64,000 nucleotides of DNA from Nematostella vectensis (GCF_932526225.1 NC_064035.1:12902566-12966565), one strand, 5' to 3'. Positions 35,865-47,507 are shown, counted from the first letter of the stretch. A program made the numbers and translations. The notes: a model not told the origin generated them from the letters alone.

Positions 35865-36290
35865 TGTATTACGGGGCGCAAGGTTTGCTGGGCCATGTTA
35901 GAAGGGGCGCAAGGTACGCTGGGCCATGTAAGAAGAGGCGCAAAGGTACGCTGGGCCATGTAAGAAGGGGCGCAAGGTACGCTGGGCCATGTAAGAAGGG
36001 CGAAAGGTACGCTGGGCCATAAAAGAGGGGAAGCAAGGTACGCTGGGCCATATATAAGGGGGCGCAAGGCACGCTTGGTTTATATAAGGGGGCGCAAGGT
36101 ACACTGAACGATGTATGTGAGGTGGGAAGCGCAAGGGCCGCTGGACCATGTAAAAGGGGGCGCAAGGTACGCTGGGCCACATGAAGGGCCGCAAGGGCCG
36201 CTGGACCATGTAAGAGGGGGCGCAAGGTACGCTGGGTCACTTGAAGGGGCGCAAGATACGCTGGGCCATGTATGAGTGTGTGGGGGCAAG
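35865..36290. repeat. 31-32-bp minisatellite (AAGGTACGCTGGGCCATGTA)
   Basis: About 13 units of GGGGCGCAAGGTACGCTGGG followed by CCATGTAAGA, with small indels. Every unit carries CAAGGTACGC, a fair 5' splice-site consensus on the plus strand, but no source exon was identified. Confidence 0.88.
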
Positions 36291-36377
36291 TACAAGGAGT
36301 TGCAAAAATCTCCGGACCCCATACGCATTGATCTCGTGAGAAATTACCAAGTGCGGTCGAACTTAGTCTCCTGCAAA

Positions 36378-36541
36378 TGTGAACTTTAGAAGCACACGGC
36401 TATGCCATGCTGACGAGTCCTAATAAGGACGAAACAGCTGTCCATGGTTGCCGAACTGCACGGGTAATAGACTGTGCTAGCGTCCCGTCTTGGCCCGACT
36501 GGTGCCAATGTGTGTATGCTAGTGTGCTTCTAAAGTCCACA
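36378..36541 (+). mobile_element. 164-bp TIR element carrying a hammerhead ribozyme
   Basis: Left end TGTGAACTTTAGAAGCACAC and right end complement TGTGGACTTTAGAAGCACAC (one mismatch in 20) define terminal inverted repeats. The element is flanked by an 11-bp direct repeat TCTCCTGCAAA at 36367-36377 and 36542-36552. It contains the hammerhead at 36405-36447 and has no coding capacity. Hammerheads with minimal stem III are known in Penelope-like elements, retrozymes and animal satellites; a TIR-bounded 164-bp carrier is less expected. The family is not assigned. Confidence 0.75.
36405..36447 (+). ncRNA. Type I hammerhead ribozyme with minimal stem III
   Basis: All core elements are in order: stem I strand CCATG (36405-36409), CTGACGA (36410-36416), stem II GTCC-TAATAA-GGAC (36417-36430), GAAA (36431-36434), a self-complementary ACAGCTGT stem III without a real loop, the GTC cleavage triplet (cut after 36442), and stem I return strand CATGG (36443-36447). 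It matches the CTGANGA...GAAA...NUH consensus. As the stem III is so short, a monomer may be weak and cleavage may need a dimer, as reported for schistosome and newt satellite hammerheads. Confidence 0.9.
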
Positions 36542-36669
36542 TCTCCTGCAAAGGAACAACTGCTGAGATAGCTCGACCCTGACACGTGACCAGCCAAACA
36601 CGTTTGCTTATGTTGTTTTCCTTGTTTTGGTGTTTACTATACAATAATACATGCCAATGAACTGACGGA

Positions 36670-36790
36670 TCACGAAAACACGGGTGGCCTTGTGCGTCGG
36701 CCTCTTACCGCTGTGGCCCAGGTTCGAATCCGGGCTCAAACTGAGCATTTGCTACGGGTTCCTGTCTTGATTCGAATTTGTGTCACAAGC
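36670..36790 (+). mobile_element. Possible tRNA-derived SINE promoter segment
   Basis: GGTTCGAATCC at 36721-36731 is an exact Pol III B box, and TGGCCTTGTGCG at 36685-36696 is an approximate A box about 36 bp upstream, as in tRNA-derived SINE heads. It does not fold as an intact tRNA that I can recognise. Confidence 0.45.
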
Positions 36791-39601
36791 GATTTGAAGT
36801 TATTCTCCCGTGTTTCCAGTCTTCTCGGATAAGTACACTAAACGGGAGGTCTTGTCTCTGCAAGCTGCACTACATTTCATTCTTTTTAAAAGAACGTCTA
36901 AGCTGTTGAAGCTGGGCCGTTCTTATTTCTGGGACATTTTAAGACCGAATATGTTCTTAACGATGTTCTTAAATTTTATTGTATATAAAGAATATAATAC
37001 CCAATGAATTATTAGGAAGATAATTATACTAATGGTTAATAGCAATAATAAGGTTGTTAGTATGAGCACAATTTGATTTTGCATTTCAGAACGCATGACA
37101 ACTAAAAAAAGAAAAAAAATTCTGCTATCTCAGCCTCGGCATGTTGTTGGCATGTTCTTAAAATTTGGTGAAATCTCAGGCTGGACGTTCTTATAAAAAA
37201 AGGTTCTTCTTAAAAAAAAGTGTAACCTGAACCGAAGGGACGTAAAAGAACCCCTATGACAGTGCTTACTAACCGAGGGCCATATGTTAGAAAACTGTAT
37301 ATTCGGTTAAATATGCTACCCTCGATAAACAAGATTACAAAGACACAAACGAGAGATATCGAGACACGTGAATCGGGCCGTGACGCGCAGCAAGGATGAC
37401 GTAACCTACCCTGGGTACCGAGGGGGCGTCGTTTCGCTCCCCGTATCAGGGCGCATAGTAAACGAACGAAGCTCGAGACTCTGGTACCCAGCGTAAATGT
37501 AACCAGGTTCAAACCTTAATCTATCGGATTTCTCAAGACATTCAAAGACTGATTGGCTTTGACCTTGACCTTGACTTGACACGCGAAGGACAAAATTGAT
37601 GAGAGTACACGTCACCTTACCTAGCAGTGACCTTGACTAAACTCTAGAAAAGAAACTAATCAACAGATCAATTCATGATTAAGTATTCTTTTGTAAGAAC
37701 CAAAAGAAGCAAACTTGTCACGCATCTAGCGTAGATAATGCACATCAATTGTAAAATATAGATCTTGGAACACTAGACGACAGCCAGAGCCATGAATTAT
37801 TATTTTGGCGTTATATTTGATAGATTTTGCAGTGTGAAACCCCAGAGCTTTGTGGTGCCGGCAGGTGGCTTGTTTCCGCATGATGCTTTATTACAATCAC
37901 CTTAAAAACATTCCTTTACCGCGTTAGCTTGAATGAATTGTGAATAACAAGCAAACAAAACATCACAAAAGAAGTGTTGTGAATCGAGGCCGTTATTAAG
38001 AGATAGGTGTGCAGGGAACCCCGCTTGACTTGTTTAGCTTGAGGTTCACAAGACACATAACACTAATCACATCTCTAGTATGATTATCTATACCATTTTA
38101 GCACTCATACTAACCCAAGTCAGCGATTCCTGGGTTACGGTCAGCGTAGTATAGAGTAAAGTAACTCCTTCGATCACTTAATCGCTACGGCCATAATTAT
38201 AGAGTAAATAAAGGCACTTAAAATCACAAGCGGAAGCAAACATGACAACACGGATGACCTTGGCTTTTAGCAAGTATACTTCCATCCCCTATACTTTGCC
38301 TATAACCTTCCGGGCTTTTACTCGAGTAGAACAAGCTTCGGTATGTGCCCCGTGTGAGGTGAAATCATATTTTTACAGTTATTCTTCACGTGCTTTATTG
38401 AGCTTTCGCCAGTTAGTTCCACACGCGATTCCCTTATCAGATTGGACAGTTCGCAAAAATATATAAAGCGAAAGTGCAAAACAATATATTAATTAAGGAC
38501 GTTAATTGGGGTTCCTTTGCTGAGTTGCCCCCGAGGGGGCTCGCAAGGGAACAATTACTTCTAGTCCGCTGCAAAATGGTACAAAAATATATTATTAAAA
38601 AGTTATAATTTGGATTTTATTAGTAAGCTAGGGCAAGCTTTTTTAAATTGGATGGTTGTAAACAGAAATGAATGAATGATTTGCGTGGCAAAGCGGAACT
38701 AACGATCCCGTATGAGAATGATTTCGGGCAGCTCAGTACGACGGCACGTGACAACTTTTATTATTGAACAGTGTACCGTGCAATGACCTTGATCGCTATT
38801 TGCATCCAAAGTTGTTTTCGCAGAATGCAAATAGAACAGCTATTCTGAGCCCGGATAGACGTGCTACAGCAGAAATACAAACTAAATAGGAGCGATAAAG
38901 TTTCTAGAAGTATTGAAAAACACCTTCAAACAAATCCAGCGACGCAAGTGCAGCAAAACCAGAAAATGTTTTAGAGTTTTTGTAGGTTTTCGGTTTCTTG
39001 AGGCTTGGACTTGCAGTTTTTTTTTTAGAAAAAAAGATCGCAAAAGCTTTTAGATACAAGGGTGTTGTTCGTGAGAGTATGTGTTATTGCAATGTCTTTG
39101 TTAATGACTTTGCAAGTCCAAATGGCCAAGGTCTAAACTCGACCCTAAGCTTCCCATTTGCGACAGATTACCCTAAACTAATAAATATATTGGTCTGCAA
39201 ATCCGCCGTTTTAAGTGGCTGGAGGAAGGTTATCTCGAGTTTGTACTCGACTACCAAAAGCATGCATACCGCATTCCAAGGAATCGGTAGGACTCACTAT
39301 GCTAAGTCATATTTAAGATGCTAACGTAGGGAAGGGCGATCTTCCAAGGGAGTGTGATCAAGTGTGTGTAGGATGCCGCAGATGCAACCCATGTCTAGTT
39401 CACCTTGACCCTCTTAAACTTGTTTTTCCCTTGGCTCGGAGTCTGCACGCTACACTGAACTCATGACAGCTCTGTATCCCTCAATTGTGAGGACTGGACC
39501 CTTCAATTAAGGCACGAACAAACCCTGAGAGAAGCGTCATTCACGACTCATCATCAGACCGAGAACAACTACACGAGAAGACAATTCACTACCATACTAC
39601 C

Positions 39602-42600
39602 ATGGATCGTTTAAGAGACTGGGTGTCATGGAGTTCAGAGCGCCGAGGAAAAGCGCTCCCTGGTCCTTGGGGGTTACCGTTCGTAGGTAGCCTTCCGCAT
39701 ATCGCTATGCACGCAATGCCGCACCTTGTGCTAACAGACCTCGGGAAGACGTACGGAGACGTATACGGTCTTAGCTTAGGTGCCTGGAATACTGTCGTGC
39801 TCAACAGCCTCGGAGCAGCTCGGGAAGCGCTCGTACAAAATGCCGAAAACTTTTCAAGCCGACCACCCAACTGGCAAACACTGCAGGCTCTCGGTACCCA
39901 CAAGTATTCCGTGGCGTTTGGAGACTACAACTCGGTCCAGGTAAAAACGGAGAGCCGTAGAGGGCAGCTTTATTAATCAGTCGTCAGTATAATCTAGTCT
40001 AGAGGCGACTTAGTGTGGCGAGAGGTAACTTAAGGCGGGTGTGTGTTAAGACTTTAAGAGGAACGACACAACAGACAATGCAAAGATTGTGTTGGAGTGT
40101 AGCAGACCACCGTATTTCTACGAAAGCAAACTCGTTTCACTGTAATGTCAACTGTGGCGTTTTAATTCCCCATTTTAGCTCACAACTCTGCGCGCACTCT
40201 CAGAGCAAACTACCGTTATGCATATTTAGATCAAGAAGACCCGAGAGACAGAGGCTCAGTGATTACTCTCGAGTGAAGGTCTTTTAGTACAACAAAGGGA
40301 TATTCAGGTTGAAAGCAAATTGAGAAGTCTTAGCCTGAATCTATCAATTATTTTTGTTTTTCGGGAATTTTATTTTATATAGAGCAATTAATCCTTGCAT
40401 TAAACTTTTCGAAATAGTGCGCGCACAAAGTGTACTTTGTTATTGTAAGCCTCCAGGCTCAGGAGCCTCACGAAGTGCACGACTCAATACACGAATCACA
40501 AACCACGTAGGATCTCTAGGATCTAACTCAATACACGAATCACAAACCACGTAGGATCTCTAGGATCTAACTCAATACACGAATCACAAACCACGTAGGA
40601 TCTCTAGGATCTAACTCAATACACGAATCACAAACCACGTAGGATCTCTAGGATCTAACTCAATACACGAATCACAAACCACGTAGGATCTCTAGGATCT
40701 AACTCAATACACGAATCACAAACCACGTAGGATCTCTAGGATCTAACTCAATACACGAATCACAAACCACGTAGGATCTCTAGGATCTAACAAAACATAA
40801 ATGTTCAACTCGCCAAGCAAGGACTAACTTATCACTGATACCAGTCACGATTTTGTCTATGTATTGATTTCGAAAAATTAGATAAAATGCAACAGCTATA
40901 TATTACCAAATTGTAACTATCATGAAAACTTACTGTCTCGTTAACAGTTTCGCTAGCTATTAGGGGAACATGGCATGGTTAACAGAAGATAAGGGGGATG
41001 ATGTATTCTCATAGATACTGTATTTTTTAAACTGTTTTAAGATTGAGCGTCCTTAGAGGTACAAAAATTGCTTTTAAAATAGCTTCCTTTTCATATCTTT
41101 ACCATGGAGTAGGGGAATCTACTGATTTCAAGGAAATGCGAGACTGTACCGCATAAAACAAAGCCTTTACATATGAGATAACATCTTGCTTTTACGGGAG
41201 AGAAGTACATGAGAGGGATAAGTGAGTTGTTGAGAATTCAGTTCCATATGTTTTCTACGCTATTCACCTATACGTCTTTTCCCTTGTAGACTCAACGAAA
41301 GAAAGCTCTGCTTCGGATGTTCCACCAAGCCCTGATCTCACGAGCGGACATCCTCAATGATGTGGTCACCAGCGAGGTGGATTTGCTCAACAGCAAACTC
41401 GCAGCAAGCGGGCCAGACCCGCAAGACCCTCGGGATCTCATCATTCGTGCCTCGTTTCGCACGCAGTTTCGACTGTCTTTCGGAGAGCACGTGACCGATG
41501 AGGTGGAGAGAGAGTTGATGGAGATCTCAAAAGCCGGCAGAAAGTTCCAGGAGTCCTCGAATCTGGCTTTTCTGACGGATTTCTTGCCATGGACGAGGCT
41601 TGCTTTGAAGAAACCGTTGGATAAGGTATAGAAACCCTAGGACCATGCCTACTTGGTGGTGGAGGGGGGTTTATGGGGGATTTCTTGCCATGGACGAGGC
41701 TTGCTTTAAAGAACATGGCTACTAAGGGGAGGGGGTATGGCTAAGTAAACCTTTTGAATCTTCCAATCATGGCAGCTTGGCCCTTGGCAGTAAAGCACAG
41801 AGGTGTTCAATTATTTCCAAACTTTCCAGCATCCATCGTTCAAGCAATACGCCTTTTTTTCTAAATTGCCCATCCATTTAACCATTTCCTTCAGTGATAC
41901 TGAAAATGTCTATTGCGTAAAGCTGCTAGATGTACGCGAACCAGAGAAAACAAAACGTCAAAGAAAAACGTATGAAATCAGACTTTTAAGAAACGTATGA
42001 AATCAGACTTTTTTCAGGAATATAAAAAAAAAAACAAAGAGGAACATGGTCTAATGCAACGACATCGTTTTTCATCAGTTTGAAGAAAACATCCGGGCCT
42101 TGATGGACTTCGTGCGTAAGATCTACCTCGAGCGCCGTCAGACGTACGAGAACGAGGAGCAAGAGTCCTGCCACGCAAGCGCAATAACAAAGCACTTATC
42201 GTCCTTCATGACAACGTCCCACATGGAAGAGGGGCAGAAACAAGTAGAGAAAAAAGAGATCGAAAATCAAGTTGTGGCCACGCTGGCGGCAGACACGTTT
42301 GGCGCGGGTCTCGAAAATGTCTCGTCCTCACTGCTCTGGGCGGTGGCATACATAGCGAGTCATGACGAGTTACAAGACGAGTTGCGGGATGAGATCATGC
42401 GAGTGGTGGGCAATGATCGAGTACCGATTCTACAGGATAAAGGCAACATGCCACTTTTGCAAGCCACGATACTCGAGACTTTTCGCCTCGGTTCAGGTAT
42501 GCTTATAATGGATGACTTTAAAGGGGCAGCGTCATGGCACTGCGCATGTCTGGAGTCAGTGTTTATTGTAGGCTTTTAATTGTCTACAAACAGTTGAACT

Positions 42601-44130
42601 TGAAGTTGTCAATGCCTTGTTAAAATTATATTCAATATTTTACTGGATTTTTATTGACAGTTTGTGGTCATTTTCTTTGAATTTCTCCCACATGTACCAA
42701 AGGCTCATAAGTCAACATTAGAATTTGACTGAAACTCATTGTGTCTGGGCCGGAGAGTTATTGCAAAGCTCTTCATGACACTGCCTCTTTAAGATTCCTA
42801 TCTAGTCTCTAAAATGAACGGGGTGAAGAGTTGGTTTGCAAGGCAGAAACGCAGAGGGTGGACGCTCGGGGTGGACAAAGTTTTGTCGTTGTGCGCGATG
42901 CTTTCTAGGAAAGACAAAGTGTATAATAATTTGAGTTTGGGGAATGCCGTTAGTAATAAGTAGTCATCTATTTAGTTATTGGTATTTTCTAAGGTAGGCC
43001 CTGGATGTCTCTAACACTGCCACTACACGCAGACTACACACAGATTTACACACGCAGATTTGCGTCTGCAATTAGTGCCCTAAATATACTGGCTTGGGTG
43101 GGTTAGTCGCTTGTGTTTAGTGCAAGGGACTTGTTTTGAAGATAATCGCTTGTCTCGTGCGTTTGCTAGAGGGATAATCTTTTCAGCCTGGAATACATAT
43201 CAGAGGCGTAGGAGCACTACAATATATTTTTGCAGCAAAAAGATGTCAAGACTATTTGGGATTTTGTGTATTTGATCAGGTGGTGAAGGCTTTATCGAGA
43301 CCGGCTAAACTCTTTTAATTTACACTTTCTGTTATTAGCTCTACCGCTGACCATACCACACTATTGCAACAAGAGCTGCACTGTCAAGGGGTTCGAGGTT
43401 AGGGAGGGGTCCCTCGTGCTTGTCAACCTCTGGGGGATTAACCACGACCCTCGCTACTTCTGTGACCCTTACGTGTTTGAGCCGCACCGTTTCCTGGATC
43501 TTGCCGGAGAGCTGAGAGGCGACCGCTGTAGCTCCGCCATACCTTTCGGCATAGGGCATCGCGCATGTGCAGGTGAGGCTAGACCACTGGTGATTCATGG
43601 ACTTCAGACACAAAATGTTTGGCCCGGTTTAGCGATAGAACTGATAAGCAGTGGCTAGGTGAAGTTGCTCGATAGATATGGTGGCTCGATAGAGATCTAG
43701 GAGTAGAATTTTAAAGTATATTAATGGAGATTTAGGAGAAGAATTTCAAACTATTGTTTATGTGTGTAGCGCTTTTTCCACCGTCAGATTGAGGTCTGGC
43801 GGCTTTTCGAACAGAAACAGCTTCTAGTGCCAATAATCGGCTGTTTAAACATATTAGGCCACAGATCTTGCCCTGGGCTATTTTCTTATATAAGACTAAA
43901 AAAAACACATTTTCAAGATTGGCTGTGCCCTTTTGATTGTACTTTTTTTTGTTTTTCAAGGTAACACCATGTCAAAGTCACTACTCTTCGTGCTGCTAGC
44001 GGGAATCTTACAGAAGTTCAAGCTACAAGCGGTGCAGAGCGGCGAGACAGTAACCCCCCTGAAAGGCTCGACGCTATTCCCGGATTCGTACAAGGTCGCA
44101 TTCATTCCCTGGGGGGAGGTGGACGCATGA
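39602..44130 (+). CDS. Cytochrome P450 (CYP clan 2-like)
   Basis: Five exons (39602-39940, 41290-41625, 42079-42496, 43339-43572, 43961-44130) join in phase to 498 aa. Seen features: proline-rich start LPGPWGLPFVGSLP near residues 20-33, WxxxR-like region, I helix AADTFGAGLENVSSSLLW, K-helix ExxR (ETFR, 358-361), PERF-like region FEPHRFLD, and the haem loop PFGIGHRACAGN with Cys441 as thiolate ligand. The sequence style fits clan 2 (CYP1/2/17-like) monooxygenases; the substrate is unknown. The usual 20-30-residue hydrophobic ER anchor before the PGP hinge is missing; the model starts MDRLRDWVSWSSERRGK. Either an upstream exon exists or the anchor was lost. The gene otherwise looks intact. AATAAA at 44350-44355 is a plausible polyadenylation signal. 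Confidence 0.92.
40483..40790. repeat. Seven near-identical 44-bp tandem repeats in P450 intron 1
   Basis: Unit CTCAATACACGAATCACAAA followed by CCACGTAGGATCTCTAGGATCTAA, repeated at 40483, 40527 and so on to 40747. Copies look identical, implying very recent expansion or ongoing homogenisation. Not related to an adjacent exon. Confidence 0.95.
41577..41716. repeat. Partial duplication of the P450 exon 2 end into intron 2
   Basis: GGATTTCTTGCCATGGACGA followed by GGCTTGCTTTGAAGAA in exon 2 (41577-41613) is repeated at about 41678-41714 as GGATTTCTTGCCATGGACGA plus GGCTTGCTTTAAAGAA. The spacing is about 101 bp. The copy lacks the GTATAG donor that follows the exon. Confidence 0.85.
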
Positions 44131-45808
44131 AGCACGACCGGGGGAGGGGAGAAGTCTATAGACCCAGACACATACTAGTGTCACAGGGAGTGATGGGATA
44201 ATTATAGACCCCGAAGAGCTGTTGGTATATTTACTATTAACGCCGGGATACCTTTGTCCAAAGGTAGCCCAAGAGACAAGGTCTTCCATAGTTCAGTGAC
44301 AGGTGTTGTAACAGCAGACACAAACACACCAAAAATTTTAATTTTATAAAATAAAGATTCGTTATAATGAAATATAATGATTATGTGAGCTAGGATTGAC
44401 GATAGTTTTAACAGCTATAATGCAGTGTTATAAGTATTTTTGACAACAACCATCATTTTTTATCCTTAAATAGATTTGAATTTATTTTTCTAACCAGTGA
44501 GAAATAATCCCTCGATGTCTTTTTACAAACATCTTCTTTTAAAGTGATATAATAAACAACAAGCAGGGCTTCGTACTAGTAGCACTGTACAAGAGAAAAA
44601 GAACGATAAAACGTGTTGTTTTATATACCAAGCCAATAAAAATGATCTAATTATCGCAAGTGGTTGAAGTGTTTTCGACGTTCATAGACCCGTCATGCCT
44701 TGCGCGTGTATTTCAAATGGTGTACGCACACGTAGACCTCCGGCATGCCTTGCGCGTGTATTTTAATTGGTGTTCCACAGACGTAGATCCAGCATGCCTT
44801 GCGAGTGTATTTTAAATGGTGTTCCACATACGTAGACCCGGCATGCCTTGCGAGTGTATTTCAAATGGTGTACGCACACGTAGACCTCCGGCATGCCTTG
44901 CGCGTGTATTTTGAATGGTGTTCCACAGACGTAGACCCAGCATGCCTTGTGCGTGTGTTTTAAATGGTGTTCCACATACGTAGACCCGGCATGCCTTGCG
45001 CGTGAATTTTAAATTGAGTACGCAGACGTAGATCCGGCATGCCATGCGCGTGTATTTTAAATGCTGCACCGGACGCTGTAAAGAAAGCCAAGTAGAGATA
45101 ATATTCCATAGGGGAAGGCACGTATTCCCTGACTACCAACCATACACCCACTTGGCCGATGTACCACACGTATATCATGAAAAAAGCTTTCAAAATTTAA
45201 TGAGATAATTTCATAGAAGGGGCGAAATTCAACTGGATAGGGTAAAAAAAAAACATCTTAATCTTCATACTCTCAGATGACTCCACAAAAATACTCTATA
45301 AATAGAGTGTAGAAGGAGCGAAATTCAACTGGGTAGGGTAAAAAAACATCTTAATCTTCATACTCTCAGATGACTCCACAAAAATACTCTATTAAAAGGG
45401 TGTGGATGGGGCGAAATTCAGCTGGGTAGGGTAAAAAAATAATCTTAATCTTCATACTCTCAGATGACTCCACAAAAATACTCTATAAAAAGAGTGTAGA
45501 AGGGGCGAAAATCAAGTGGATAGGGTAAAAAACATCTTAATTTCCAAACTCTCAGATGACTCCACAAAAATACTCTATAAAAGAGTGTAGAGGGGCGAAA
45601 TTCAACTGGATAGAGTAAAAAAAAAAAACATCTAAATCTCCAAACTCTCAGATGACTCTACAAAAGTACTCTATAAAAGAGTGTAGAAGGGGCGAAATTC
45701 AACTGGGTAGGGTAAAAAAACAACATCTAAATCTTCATACTTTCAGATGACTCCACAAAAATACTCTATAAAAGAGTGCGAAAGTCAACTGGGTAGGGTA
45801 AAACACAT
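44131..45808. other. Spacer between P450 and the 287-aa gene
   Basis: P450 3' UTR, then about 300 bp of AT-rich DNA, a 49-50-bp minisatellite (44690-45065), a short unique stretch (45066-45200) with a 50-codon minus frame I cannot assign, and the 85-96-bp array belonging to the end of the 287-aa gene. Confidence 0.55.
44690..45065. repeat. 49-50-bp minisatellite (CGGCATGCCTTGCGCGTGTA)
   Basis: Seven to eight units of CGGCATGCCTTGCGCGTGTA followed by TTTTAAATGGTGTTCCACAGACGTAGACC. Minus frames across it are open and give FKIHAQGMPGLRMWNTI-type peptides that run in from the unique segment 45066-45193. A source exon is possible but not shown. Confidence 0.85.
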
Positions 45809-45835
45809 CTAAATCTCTAAACTCTCAGATGACTG
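45220..45835. repeat. 85-96-bp tandem array seeded from a coding end and stop codon
   Basis: About seven units with ACTCTCAGATGACT, then CCACAAAAATACTCTATAAA, then GGGGCGAAATTCAACTGG. On the minus strand the block AGTCATCTGAGAGTTTGGAG followed by ATTTAG is exactly the last codons and TAG stop of the 287-aa gene (45809-45834). Most copies keep this block with a few changes, so decoy stops are repeated in the 3' flank. Confidence 0.85.
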
Positions 45836-46672
45836 TACATCCGCGGACTCGCAGCAAAGTTGTGACTTCAGGCTATGTTGGACTTCCTTCAAAGCTTCCA
45901 AAGCCATCTGAAACTCCAGAAACGTTTGTGTTTTCTTCACTTCACGCAATTCACTCACGCTTACAGGTGCAGACTGCTTTCGCCTCGGGACATACTTGTG
46001 ATAGTCAATAAAGAGAACGCCATTTTGTAATAAGCAGTCTGGGTTCTCCTCACTTGCGTTTGCCGCATTGCGATGACGTGCTTGTTCCGTGGCGGACCTT
46101 ACCCGTCTACTGAACCTTGTGTAATCATCGCACGCTCTGCGATGGCGTCTATCACTATCATCAGAGGGAGGTACTTTATCAAGGCGTGGAAGAATCGGTT
46201 TAGGCAGAGCTGTGAGTGAAACGCCAGAAAAATTGCGGTCAGGCACTGGTCGGAATAGGGGGATGCCTCGAGGACAATCAACTTTTTCCTCAACCCAATC
46301 ACAATTTTTGCTTCTTAGGCTTCGCAGAATTCCAGCACCCCATCTGGTGGAATAATCCTGTTTTTGAGTTCGCGCAGGGGAAGACTGACTTGTAACTGAT
46401 TGGCATGTCTCTCCCGCCCATACTTCTTCTGTCTTCAGCTGTCTATCACCGCTGCAGTTTTCACACCTGATCCCGCAGACATTAAGCTGAGACATTGGGT
46501 ATACTAGTCTGCTTGCCGTTCGGGGTCGCATCCTGTGAGCGCGATCGCTTGCAGTACAGATACACTCCGCAGACGAACTTGCGTCAGGTCTCAATCCTGT
46601 CAAACTTGGGATGCGAATGACTTTGGGCTGGCGGCCCTTCATTGATTCCTGAGTCGACAGATTTTTCGTCAT
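45809..46672 (-). CDS. Intronless 287-aa protein of unknown function
   Basis: A continuous open frame of non-repetitive composition, unlike the other long frames in the window. I take the ATG at 46672 (MTKNLSTQESMKGRQPKVIR); the frame stays open upstream only to a non-ATG codon at 46714. The protein is basic and Ser/Arg-rich, with no signal peptide or membrane segment. It has scattered Cys pairs (CGIRCENC near residue 66) and a C-terminal helical, possibly coiled-coil stretch (FLEFQMALEALKEVQHSLKS). I recognise no domain. It could be a lineage-specific intracellular protein or one exon of a larger gene. The terminal codons are the source of the adjacent tandem array. Confidence 0.6.
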   Translation of the reverse strand: MTKNLSTQESMKGRQPKVIRIPSLTGLRPDASSSAECICTASDRAHRMRPRTASRLVYPMSQLNVCGIRCENCSGDRQLKTEEVWAGETCQSVTSQSSPARTQKQDYSTRWGAGILRSLRSKNCDWVEEKVDCPRGIPLFRPVPDRNFSGVSLTALPKPILPRLDKVPPSDDSDRRHRRACDDYTRFSRRVRSATEQARHRNAANASEENPDCLLQNGVLFIDYHKYVPRRKQSAPVSVSELREVKKTQTFLEFQMALEALKEVQHSLKSQLCCESADVQSSESLEI

Positions 46673-47507
46673 CCTGAAGGTTGTATTCCGAGTGAGACTT
46701 GCAGAATCGTACAAAATACTCAGAACTTTGATTTAAGTGAGCGCAGTCATTTCGTGCAACCGCCTACCTATATTCCCCTGTGGATTTTATAAACGTCTAG
46801 AAGGAAATGCTCGGTGAAAATAATCTAGGGTCCAGTTTTTAACTCAATGTGTCAGATCACTTGACTTGTGATTATTCCTTAGCTAAGGTTGGGAAATACT
46901 TAACACCAAAAGACAACAACCAAATGAAGCTCGAATATTCTTTCGAATCTTTCTTGAGACAACAGGGGTTGTAAAGCGTGGGCATAGAGTATAATACCCT
47001 TGAAGCCACCCTGGAGCGCGTGATGAAAAGAAACGAAAGAGCTGAATAGCTAGATAGTCAACCTGTGATTATAACTTGACTATGACAAAGTCACAAGGAG
47101 AAACATCACACAAAAGGCGGCAGGCTTTTCATTGGAGGAATTCAGTTAAAAAAAGGCCTGTCAAATGTCATTGTATATTAACATATGCCAAGGGACTATG
47201 ATGTAAGAAAACAAATCCCCCGTGCTAGGGTATGTTCCAATGATGTCGTCCGTGAAAGCTATTTTTAGAACAAGCAGTTATTTTTAGGTACGCCTCTGAT
47301 TGGCTAGCGCTCACGTATCCTAGCAACACGAGTCTTACGCGCGATTCCATCTTGAGCGATGTGAACTTCCAAAGGCTGTTATGGAAATCTTTTTTTACCA
47401 AAATACCTTCCATTTTTACGAACGTTGTGAAAACGATCTCCCATAGAGTTTGCTGGATCCAATCAACTGTTTCTCGGACATGAAAGACATTAAAATGCAT
47501 AAAGTGC

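Larger units (their letters stand above)
34917..39601. other. Intergenic region between homeobox and P450 genes
   Basis: Holds the 75-bp array (34885-35465), a 31-bp minisatellite (35865-36290), a hammerhead-bearing TIR element (36378-36541) and a SINE-like segment (36670-36790). From 36800 to 39600 I see only AT-rich DNA with no convincing exon; the longest open frame (38998-39324) has no domain or splice context. The P450 promoter should lie in the last few hundred bases. Confidence 0.6.

Noticed and set aside
37390..37510. Inverted CTGGGTACC/GGTACCCAG segment
   Set aside because: Short and imperfect with no clear borders or target duplication.
38998..39324. 108-codon frame upstream of P450
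   Set aside because: No hydrophobic anchor that joins in phase to the P450 exon, no domain, no splice signal.
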